A stretch of 64,000 bases of DNA, taken from Akkermansia sp. (lineage in GTDB: Bacteria > Verrucomicrobiota > Verrucomicrobiia > Verrucomicrobiales > Akkermansiaceae). Position 1 is the stretch's first letter; every line of letters starts with the position of its first letter. This document shows positions 32,683-40,048 of this stretch, one piece after another. The stretch lies in the NCBI RefSeq assembly GCF_020860705.1, contig NZ_JAJBTT010000029.1, positions 60,460 through 124,459 on the forward strand, given 5' to 3'. Both the position numbers and the translations under genes were made by a program. Below the pieces are notes generated by a model. The model made no database searches. It was given only the letters and a program-made list of their open reading frames with translations, and was not told where the DNA came from.

Positions 32683-33867
32683 TCAAGCCTGCTGGTCCTT
32701 GATGGTCACCTGAACGGGAAGGCCGGGCGCAAAGATCTGGCTGGCGGGAACCTTGGGCGTGATAATGATGCGGCGCTTTCCGTCGGCGCCCGGAATGGGG
32801 CTGGCTTCCGTGATGATGCCGGGAATCTGCATGTTCGTCACCTTGATGACGACGGTTTCCCCGACTTTGGGCGTAGCCGTGGAGTCCGGCAGGGTGGCCT
32901 GCACGATCAGTTCCGAATCAGGGGGCACGATAGTGGCGAGTTTGTCAAAGGCTTCCAGTTTGCCGCCGGGCTTGAGCTTTTCCGCTACCGGAATAGCCAC
33001 CCATTTGTCAGCCACGTAGCCGCCGTAAAGCAGGATGCCGTTTTCCGGTGCCTTGAAGGCGGCCATTTCCCGGTCCGCTTTCAATTCATTGTATTTGTCC
33101 TGAAGGCGGCGCAGGGAGACTTCCGCTTCCGTCAGGGCAATCTTCTTCTGTTCCAGGTCAAACTCCGCCTGTTTCCGGGTTTCCGCCAGGTCCATCTGCT
33201 TTTCCTTGACGGCCGTGGCGTAGTCTTCTCCCAGGCGGTGGATATTGCGCAGTTTGGCAAGCTCCGCGACGAGCTTGGCTCCCTGCACGGCAAATTCACT
33301 TTCCCCCAGTTCGTTTTTCAGGCGTTTCAGGATAATTTCCTCCGTTTCTTCCGCCACCTGGTCATCCTTGTACATCTTGGTGAGCTGGTTCAGCTCCTCC
33401 TGCTTGTAGGACATGTGGCGGAGGGCCTTGTTCACGCGTTCCTCCTCTTCCGCCAGCATGCGGGCCTTCCGTTTTTCCAGAAAGTCCTTCTGGTCCTCTT
33501 GCGTGCGCGCCAGGGCAGTCTGGGACTTTTGGAGGGCCAGGGCGGAGCGTTCCTTTTGCTGGTCCAGGGCGTAGCGGAGTTTCAACACCTCCAGGTTCTT
33601 GCTTTTAATGGTGCGTTCGTAATCCTCAATGCTCTTGTCCAGAATGCGGAAATCCGCCTGCGCTACGGATTCCCCTTTCTTGACGGAACTGCCCTGGGGC
33701 ATGATGCCCAGCAGGAAAATATCCGAAGACCCCTTGGGGGAAAAGGAAATGGACTTGGTATTCTTTTTGGGCAGCAGGATGCCCGGGGCAATGGAGTCCG
33801 CCATGGCGGGAACTCCCATCAGGAGAGCGGCCAAAAGGCCGGCGGTGGTGAGGAATAGGTGCTTCAT
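32683..33867 (-). CDS. Secreted HlyD-like coiled-coil protein (membrane fusion protein type)
   Basis: This 394-residue protein has a cleavable signal peptide (MKHLFLTTAGLLAALLMGVPAMA). A first half-lipoyl-like segment (IFLLGIMPQGSSVKKGESVAQADF) is followed by a long coiled coil (about 75-265). The returning half-motif is FKAPENGILLYGG, and a beta-barrel part follows (ELIVQATLPDSTATPKVGETVVIKV). This is the layout of periplasmic adaptor proteins of efflux or secretion pumps. No inner-membrane pump, ABC partner or TolC is nearby. It lies 15 bases after the methyltransferase-like gene and just before the two toroid genes. Confidence 0.75.
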   Translation of the reverse strand: MKHLFLTTAGLLAALLMGVPAMADSIAPGILLPKKNTKSISFSPKGSSDIFLLGIMPQGSSVKKGESVAQADFRILDKSIEDYERTIKSKNLEVLKLRYALDQQKERSALALQKSQTALARTQEDQKDFLEKRKARMLAEEEERVNKALRHMSYKQEELNQLTKMYKDDQVAEETEEIILKRLKNELGESEFAVQGAKLVAELAKLRNIHRLGEDYATAVKEKQMDLAETRKQAEFDLEQKKIALTEAEVSLRRLQDKYNELKADREMAAFKAPENGILLYGGYVADKWVAIPVAEKLKPGGKLEAFDKLATIVPPDSELIVQATLPDSTATPKVGETVVIKVTNMQIPGIITEASPIPGADGKRRIIITPKVPASQIFAPGLPVQVTIKDQQA

Positions 33868-33882
33868 ATGGAAATGATGAAA

Positions 33883-34563
33883 TCAGGACTGGTGGGCGGA
33901 GAAGGGGACGAAACGACCCTTCTTTCCCAATATAACGGTGTGAAAAGTGGTTTTCTTTCCTTTATGTGAAGCAGGCACGGCTTCCGTGCTGACTTCAAAG
34001 CCCGCTTTTTGCAGGGTGCGGGTCAGCCGGGTATCCGGCCGGGCCACGGTGATGACCAGAAGGCCGCCCTGCTTGAGCGCGGCAAAATAGTCGGAAGCCT
34101 CCGCCACGGTCAGGTTCATGCGTTCATGGGTGGAACGGCACAGGATGGCGTGGAAGCTCTTCGGGTTTTTGCGGGCTACCTGGAGAGCCGGGGCAAATTC
34201 CACGCTGACGCGCGGATCGTGTAAAAAACCGGGCCGTTCCTGGTCCATGAACTGCTGGTGCCAGTCAACGAGCTGCCTGCATGGTTCCGCCACGATGAAG
34301 CGGGCCTTTTCCCTCTGGACCTGGTCCATCAGGGCAAACAGGGTGAAGCCCAGGCTGAGGCCGTCCAGAAGAAAAGAGGGCTGGTTGGCCCTTTTAACCG
34401 GGGCCGCCGCCATGGCCGCCGCCGCTTCATTGCTCCCATGGGAAAAACTGGATGCCAGCTGCACGCCGTCGCGGAGAAGAAAGTGGAAGCCGTCCCGTTC
34501 CCAGAGGTCGAGAATGGAACCGTCAGGCAAGGTAGTGAACGCTAGTTTGGTAATGGGTTTCAT
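33883..34563 (-). CDS. Spermidine-synthase/methyltransferase-like protein
   Basis: This 226-residue cytoplasmic protein resembles the Rossmann fold of spermidine synthases. It has a beta-rich start (TLPDGSILDLWERDGFHFLLRDGVQLASS), FLLDGLSLGFTLFALM at the cofactor-loop place, ARFIVAEPCRQLVDW after strand 2 and a later FHAILCRSTHERMNLTVAEASDYFAALKQGGLLVI strand. The Gly-rich motif (DGLSLGFT) departs from the canonical GxGxG, so activity is uncertain. It is the first gene of the operon that runs down to 27424. Confidence 0.65.
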   Translation of the reverse strand: MKPITKLAFTTLPDGSILDLWERDGFHFLLRDGVQLASSFSHGSNEAAAAMAAAPVKRANQPSFLLDGLSLGFTLFALMDQVQREKARFIVAEPCRQLVDWHQQFMDQERPGFLHDPRVSVEFAPALQVARKNPKSFHAILCRSTHERMNLTVAEASDYFAALKQGGLLVITVARPDTRLTRTLQKAGFEVSTEAVPASHKGKKTTFHTVILGKKGRFVPFSAHQS

Positions 34564-34751
34564 ATGAAATAATGCCGGTTACACAGCGTAGGAAAGAACG
34601 CTTTTCAGGGCAAGTCCGGACAGCGTGTTTAGGATGGAATACGCGCCAAATTAAAAAAAATTGCACGGAATTTGGGCTTTGCGCATTCTTTTTCTTGATT
34701 TACGGACGGAAATAAGCGAGAGCTATCGTTCAGCACAGTTATTTTTCCGAT

Positions 34752-35429
34752 ATGAGTAATCCACCTCCTCCCTCCATCCCGGGCGGTACTCCGCCTCCGC
34801 CCAGCATTCCGACTCCTCCGGCTGCCCCGGCTGCTCCTTCCGTGCCCAATGCACCGGCAGCTCCTGCGGCTCCCGCTGCTCCGCCCGCTGCTGCTGCGCC
34901 CACCATTCCCCTCCGTCCCGCCGGACTTGGCGGCGGCATCAAGCTTGGAGGCGGGTTGAAGACGGTGGCTCTTGGTTCCGCCACGACGCCCGTGGCTCCG
35001 CCCGCCGGGGCCGCTGCGCCTACCGTCCCCCTGACTCCTCCCGGAGCAGGCATGGCGACCGCCCAGCTTCCGCAGGCTACCATCGGATTGAACACCGCTC
35101 CCGCGGCCGCTCCCGTTTCTTCCGCTTCCTTTACAGCCAAGAAATTTGAAGAGGATACGGAGGCAGCTCCCAATACGCTGCTCAATGTCCTTTCCTTCGT
35201 AGCTCTTGCCTTTGCGCTTATTTTCGTTGGTTATCAGTATTCCACGGATACCTTGGAAGCCCGCAGCATGACGGGCTGGCTGGGCGGCGACTCCAAGCCC
35301 GCCGCGGCGGCTCCCGCCTCCGCCAGTGAAGAAACGACCGACGACGCTGCCGCTGAATCTTCTTCCGATGACGCCGCTTCCGACACTGCTGCCGAGGAGC
35401 CTTCCGAGAGCGCCGATGCAGAAGAATAA
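34752..35429 (+). CDS. Pro/Ala-rich membrane protein with acidic tail
   Basis: No family is recognised. The 225-residue protein has a Pro/Ala-rich N-terminal half (PPPPSIPGGTPPPPSIPTPP and PTIPLRP / PTVPLTP repeats). One transmembrane helix follows at about residues 142-163 (LLNVLSFVALAFALIFVGYQYS), then an acidic Ala/Glu/Ser-rich tail (about 185-225). The composition is of low complexity, so homology searches would be weak. It is divergent from the operon at 34563 and 38 bases upstream of trxA, perhaps in one transcript. Confidence 0.75.
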   Translation: MSNPPPPSIPGGTPPPPSIPTPPAAPAAPSVPNAPAAPAAPAAPPAAAAPTIPLRPAGLGGGIKLGGGLKTVALGSATTPVAPPAGAAAPTVPLTPPGAGMATAQLPQATIGLNTAPAAAPVSSASFTAKKFEEDTEAAPNTLLNVLSFVALAFALIFVGYQYSTDTLEARSMTGWLGGDSKPAAAAPASASEETTDDAAAESSSDDAASDTAAEEPSESADAEE

Positions 35430-35467
35430 GTGAACGTAATGATTGTTGAAATACTCTAAGCGGTACT

Positions 35468-35785
35468 ATGGCAAACGTATTTTCTGAAGCAAATTTTGAG
35501 GATGAAGTTCTGAAATCCGACATTCCTGTGCTTGTCGATTTCTGGGCTACATGGTGCGGCCCCTGCCGCATGATCGCCCCGATCATCGACCAGCTCTCCA
35601 CGGAACTGGCCGGCAAGATCAAGGTGGGTAAAGTGGATGTGGACGCCAATAACGGCCTGGCCGCTACCTACGGCGTGCGTACCATTCCCACCCTTCTGAT
35701 TATCAAGAACGGGGAAATCATGGACACGATGGTGGGCGCCTCTTCCAAGGATGCCATCATGCAGCGTTTGCGTCCGTTCATGTAA
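35468..35785 (+). CDS. trxA: Thioredoxin
   Basis: This is a 105-residue cytoplasmic thioredoxin that reduces protein disulfides. The active site is WCGPC with C30 and C33, in the context [15 protein letters not shown]. The cis-proline block [13 protein letters not shown] is intact. There is no signal peptide and no fusion. The preceding ORF for the Pro/Ala-rich protein ends 38 bases upstream. No Shine-Dalgarno sequence is visible before the ATG. Confidence 0.97.
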   Translation: MANVFSEANFEDEVLKSDIPVLVDFWATWCGPCRMIAPIIDQLSTELAGKIKVGKVDVDANNGLAATYGVRTIPTLLIIKNGEIMDTMVGASSKDAIMQRLRPFM

Positions 35786-35808
35786 CCGACTGGTTTATTT
35801 ATTCAAGC

Positions 35809-35847
35809 CGGCCTGCTGCGGAATTTACCGTGGCAGGCCGTTTTTTT
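35809..35847 (+). terminator. Terminator of trxA
   Basis: CGGCCTGC pairs with GCAGGCCG across a 16-base loop, followed by seven T. Confidence 0.9.
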
Positions 35848-36011
35848 CTCCAGGGGTTTTGACTGAATAAGCCTGATGCGGGGAAAGTGAGTGGCGGAGC
35901 ATTCCGCCGGGGGGGAAGGCGCATTTTTTCTTGGCAGAACCGTCAGGGAGGAATACATTGTCAGTATGGGTCCCGGACTGCGGGACGGTTTTCTCCAACT
36001 CCTTTGCCGTG

Positions 36012-37292
36012 ATGCGATTCATCTCTTCAGTTCTGTCCATCCTTTCCGCCTGCTGCCTCCTTCCCGCCGCTTGGGCTGCGGGTGACCTGGCGCCGGATTT
36101 AAAGTCCGGCGCGTTCTGGAATCTGCAGCAGCCGGAGTTATTCGGGAAATATTTTAACGGAGAATCCGGAGGCTGGGTGGACAAGGACAAGACCCAGCTG
36201 CGGATTGCGAAGCCTGCGATCAAGATAGGGGACATGTCCCTGGGGGAAATGCTGGTGCATTGGAAGGAGGGAGTTCCCCAGTCCATGACCATCATGATGT
36301 ACAACAAGGGGGACAACGGAGCCATTGACAAGGACGAATTTGAAAAACGGCTGGCCCGCATCAAGGAGGGACTGACCACGCTTACCGGAGTTCAGCCCAA
36401 GGAATACCGGGCTTCCCGGCGGGAAGCGGTGGTCAAGGTCAATGGCTGGTCCTGGATCTGGGACAAGGGAGCGCTTGCCCTGGAAATCAATACCTCAAAA
36501 GAGGGCAGGGAATTTGAAGCGGAGTTCATCCGGTTGAAGGCCGGTCCCACGGAAGCCTCCATTGCAAGGGGGGACGCTTCTTCCCGCGCTAAAAAGGCTG
36601 ACATCAAGCAGCATGTCAGGAAGGAGGGAAAGAGAGTGGTGATCCAGGACATTCCCATGGTTGACCAGGGGCAGAAGGGTTATTGCGTGGTGGCTACCGC
36701 CGCCCGCATTTTTGCCTATTACGGCATGGATTACGTGGACCAGCATGAGCTGGCTTCCCTGGCCAATTCATCCGCTTCCGGAGGCACCAGCACGGCGGAA
36801 ATGGCGGAAAACCTGAAAAAGATAGGGGCGCGTTTCCAGATCCGGATCAAGGTGCTGGATTCCCTGGCGGACACCCGTGATTTCAGGAATCTGCTGAAAG
36901 CCTACAACCGCGCCGCCGCCAAATTGAAAAAGGAGAAGGTGGAGAATGAGTATGACTGGCCCGGCTTCTGGGAGAATGCAGACGGTGAGGCGCTGAAGCT
37001 GGCGCGTGCCGGATCTCCGGCCCAGGTAGATAAATGGCTCAATGCCATTAAGCCCTACATTTCAGCAGGCATTCCCGTGCTGTGGTCCGTACAGCTGGGC
37101 GTAGTGCCGGAACCGATGCGCCTGTCCCAGACGCGGGGAGGCCATTTGCGGCTCATCATCGGCTTTGACGAGGAAAAGAAGACGCTCATTTTCTCGGATT
37201 CCTGGGGCGTGGCGCACACGGAGAAGGAAATGCCGCTGGCGGACGCCATCGCGATTACGACGGGCCGCCAGGTCATGCAGCCCTCCAAATAA
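36012..37292 (+). CDS. Secreted C39-like cysteine protease family protein
   Basis: This 426-residue exported protein has a signal peptide at the ATG 36012 (MRFISSVLSILSACCLLPAAWA); the frame is open 27 codons upstream. The C-terminal half (about 220-420) has the papain-like C39 layout. The catalytic region is PMVDQGQKGYCVVATAARIFAYYG (Cys), the His lies in GGHLRLIIGFDEE, and an Asp/Asn-like SDSWG ends the strand. The N-terminal part (about 25-200) is unrecognised. C39 enzymes often mature bacteriocins; the signal peptide and lack of an ABC transporter here suggest a secreted or periplasmic hydrolase instead. Confidence 0.8.
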   Translation: MRFISSVLSILSACCLLPAAWAAGDLAPDLKSGAFWNLQQPELFGKYFNGESGGWVDKDKTQLRIAKPAIKIGDMSLGEMLVHWKEGVPQSMTIMMYNKGDNGAIDKDEFEKRLARIKEGLTTLTGVQPKEYRASRREAVVKVNGWSWIWDKGALALEINTSKEGREFEAEFIRLKAGPTEASIARGDASSRAKKADIKQHVRKEGKRVVIQDIPMVDQGQKGYCVVATAARIFAYYGMDYVDQHELASLANSSASGGTSTAEMAENLKKIGARFQIRIKVLDSLADTRDFRNLLKAYNRAAAKLKKEKVENEYDWPGFWENADGEALKLARAGSPAQVDKWLNAIKPYISAGIPVLWSVQLGVVPEPMRLSQTRGGHLRLIIGFDEEKKTLIFSDSWGVAHTEKEMPLADAIAITTGRQVMQPSK

Positions 37293-37364
37293 AGCCGGGG
37301 TGTACGCTCTTCTTCCTGTGCCGGGATCCCCGGAATATTTCTCTGCGGGGGAAAAGTAATTCTG

Positions 37365-37393
37365 CTGGCATGGAAAAGGCGCTGTATTATACT
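37365..37393 (+). promoter_or_regulatory. Sigma70-like promoter of asnS
   Basis: CTGGCA (37365-37370), a 17-base spacer and TATACT (37388-37393), 6 bases before the ATG at 37400. Transcription would start within the start codon. Confidence 0.5.
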
Positions 37394-37399
37394 TGCGCC

Positions 37400-38770
37400 A
37401 TGATCAGCAGAACATTGGTGAAACATGCCTTGTCCAGTGAAGCGGAAAGGCCGGACATCCTGATTCAGGGCTGGGTGCGCACGCGCCGTGATTCCAAGGC
37501 TTTTTCTTTTCTGGAAGTGAACGACGGCTCTTCCGTGGCTTCCCTGCAGGTGGTGGCGGATGAAGGCATACCCGGTTATGAACGGATTGGGGAGATGACC
37601 ACGGGGTCCGCCGTGAGCATCCGCGGTGCGCTGGTGGCCGGGCAGGGCAGGCAGCGCTGGGAACTGCGCGCCGCCTCTCTGGAGCTGGTGGGGAACGCTC
37701 CGGACTCCTACCCCTTGCAGAAAAAGGGGCATACGCCGGAGTTCCTGCGTTCCATCGCCCATCTTCGCCCCCGCACCAACCTGTTCGGTGCCGTGTTCCG
37801 CATGCGCAGCAGGCTGGCCTTTGCCATCCACCGGTTTTTCCAGTCCAGGGATTTTTCCTGGGTCAGCACGCCTATCATTACGGCCAGCGATTGCGAGGGC
37901 GCCGGTGAAATGTTCCGCGTAACGACATTGGAGGTGGGCGAGGCCGCTTCCCGGGACGCCGCCCGGGATTTCTTCGGCAAGGCGGCCTACCTCACGGTGA
38001 GCGGCCAGCTGGAAGGGGAAGCTTTCGCATGCGCCCTGAGCAACATCTACACCTTTGGCCCCACGTTCCGGGCGGAAAACTCCAATACCACGCGCCACGC
38101 GGCGGAATTCTGGATGGTGGAGCCTGAAATGGCCTTTTGCGACCTGTACGGGGACATGGATATGGCGGAGGCGTTCATTCGCTTCCTGGTCAGCGACGCC
38201 CTGGAAAACAGCGCGGAGGAAGTCGAATTTCTGACCCGTTTTGTGGACAAGGGCCTGCGGGAACGCCTGGAGCACGTGAAGGAGACTCCGTTTGTGCGCT
38301 GTTCCTATACGGAAGCCGTGGATATTCTTCTCAAAAGCGGAAAAACGTTTGATTATCCCGTTTCCTGGGGAATCAACCTCCAGAGCGAACACGAACGCTT
38401 CCTGACGGAAGAGCATTTCAAATGTCCGGTCATCGTGTACAACTACCCGAAGGAAATCAAGCCCTTCTACATGCGCTTGAATGAAGACGGAAAAACCGTT
38501 ACCGCCATGGATGTGCTGGTTCCCGGCATCGGGGAAATCGTGGGCGGCAGCCAGCGTGAGGAAAGACTGGACATCCTGCTGGAAAACATGCGCCGCACGG
38601 GCATGAATGAGGAAGCGTACCAGTGGTATGCCGACCTGCGCCGCTACGGCAGCGTGCCGCACGCCGGGTTCGGGGCCGGTTTTGAACGGCTACTGATGTT
38701 TGTAACCGGAGTGAACAACATCCGCGACGTTCTGCCCTTTGCCCGCACGCCGCGGAATTGCGAATTCTGA
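37400..38770 (+). CDS. asnS: Asparagine-tRNA ligase
   Basis: This 456-residue class II aminoacyl-tRNA synthetase has an OB-fold anticodon domain (ILIQGWVRTRRDSKAFSFLEVNDG) and the class II catalytic core. Motif 2 is FRAEN-type (TFGPTFRAENSNTTRHAAEFWMVEPE) and motif 3 is GAGFERLLMFVTGV. The QLEGEAFACALSNIYTFGPT block is typical of AsnRS rather than AspRS. The start is the ATG at 37400 (MISRTLVKHAL), ten codons inside the open frame. Single gene downstream of the C39 gene. Confidence 0.95.
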   Translation: MISRTLVKHALSSEAERPDILIQGWVRTRRDSKAFSFLEVNDGSSVASLQVVADEGIPGYERIGEMTTGSAVSIRGALVAGQGRQRWELRAASLELVGNAPDSYPLQKKGHTPEFLRSIAHLRPRTNLFGAVFRMRSRLAFAIHRFFQSRDFSWVSTPIITASDCEGAGEMFRVTTLEVGEAASRDAARDFFGKAAYLTVSGQLEGEAFACALSNIYTFGPTFRAENSNTTRHAAEFWMVEPEMAFCDLYGDMDMAEAFIRFLVSDALENSAEEVEFLTRFVDKGLRERLEHVKETPFVRCSYTEAVDILLKSGKTFDYPVSWGINLQSEHERFLTEEHFKCPVIVYNYPKEIKPFYMRLNEDGKTVTAMDVLVPGIGEIVGGSQREERLDILLENMRRTGMNEEAYQWYADLRRYGSVPHAGFGAGFERLLMFVTGVNNIRDVLPFARTPRNCEF

Positions 38771-38937
38771 CCAGCGCTGGAAGCTGTCCATTTTTTACCG
38801 GGAAAGGCCTCAGACTGCCCCGGAGAAGAAAGCCGCGTTATACAGAAGGGGCGTGCGGGAATGAACTTTCCGGAAAAAGAAAACCCCGACTTTTCCTTCT
38901 GAGGATCAGCCGGGGAGGATCGATGATGATAAGGTGG

Positions 38938-39511
38938 TTACTTTCTCCTGCGTCTTAACAGCAGGGCTTCCAATCCCAGGAGGCCCAGCGTCGCAGTGGC
39001 GGGTTCCGGAAAGGCTGCCCATGTCCAGTGTTTCAGTGAAGGAGACGGTGTGGTTTTTGGTCCAGAAGTCAGGGTATCCGCGGCAGTCCAGGAACCGTGT
39101 TCCGCGGCGCTGAAGGTGCCGAAATTCAGCATAAAGTCCTTATTGATGCCGAAAGCGTTTGTGGATTCGAAAACCAGGTGGGCATTCCCTTCCAGCGTAA
39201 CCGTGTTGACCTGGAAATCTCCCACTCCTGCGTAAGTGGTGCATAAAAGGGTATTTCCGGATCCCAGCTGATGCTCCGCAATGATCTTGCTGGTTAGACC
39301 AGATAATGGTTCCGACGCTTTCTCCAATGATGGCGTCGTCACCGCTGCTCTGCGGATAATAGCCATTCGGTGATCCATTTACCGTCCAATTGTTTGTATC
39401 TCCATAAATTCCGTTTCCCGCCGCTCCGCTCCAGATATAAGTGGTGGCAGCCTGGGAAATACCCGCGGACAGGAAGCATAACATGCAAAGTGTAGATAGT
39501 CTCATGCGCAA
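38938..39511 (-). pseudogene. PEP-CTERM protein interrupted by a frameshift
   Basis: The N-terminal half is in one frame (start 39511: signal peptide MRMRLSTLCMLCFLSAGISQA, then TYIWSGAAGNGIYGDTNNWTV). The C-terminal half is in the next frame (open to 39378): KIIAEHQLGSGNTLL and FQVNTVTLEGNAHLVFES, ending FPEPATATLGLLGLEALLLRRRRK, a PEP-CTERM sorting tail. The switch falls near 39280-39310, at about TCTAACCAGCAAGATCATT. A one-base indel would restore a protein of about 190 residues. It may be a true pseudogene, a sequencing error or a programmed shift. Confidence 0.7.
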
Positions 39512-39972
39512 TAGGTACTTTAGCTATGCCGCACATAACGGATTTAGAAATCCGGAGTCACGTCAGAAACATCTAAAAGAAAAATGTTTCCGGGAATTTT
39601 TCCTTTCCAATCCCCCCGTGAATCGTCAACTTCTGCTTCAGCAGCAGATTTACGCCTCCGGCGCCTGGGAACGGAAGGCTCCCGCCTTTCGTGATTGAAA
39701 ACCTTTCTGGAGCACGGCGGAAGCTCTCGTTTAACAGTCTTCACTCTGCTCCTGCAAGAGCATCCATTAGGGCCGGGAGGCCCTAATTCCCAGGCGATAT
39801 GCGGCCGCAAAAAAATTATGTAAGTGTTTGTTAAACATAAATTTGCTATTTCTAAGATTTCCGATTGAAACATCTCCGGAGCTCTACGAATTGCTAATCA
39901 GGTGAATGGTTCATTCTTAGTCTGGAAATGTAAATTTTCCATGAACAAAGCTTGAAAAATCATGGTATATGG
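39512..39972. other. Gene-poor gap
   Basis: About 460 AT-rich bases without a credible gene. The only notable structure is the palindrome at 39767-39791. No promoter was assigned. Confidence 0.5.
39767..39791. repeat. Dispersed palindrome, copy 2
   Basis: TTAGGGCC-GGGA-GGCCCTAA is a perfect 8-bp stem with a GGGA loop, followed by TTCCC, which could pair with the loop GGGA. It shares the 16-base core and the TTCCC tail with the copy at 74-97. Confidence 0.5.
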
Positions 39973-39977
39973 AAAAA

Positions 39978-40004
39978 CCCTTTCCCGCATTAAGCGGGAA
40001 AGGG
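39978..40004 (-). terminator. Terminator of the second autotransporter
   Basis: CCCTTTCCCGC / GCGGGAAAGGG is an 11-bp perfect stem with a 5-base loop, followed on the minus strand by TTTTT; about 45 bases after the stop codon. Confidence 0.9.
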
Positions 40005-40048
40005 CCTACCATAACCAAGTAAAAGCATGCGCTGGAGCGCCGTCCTAC

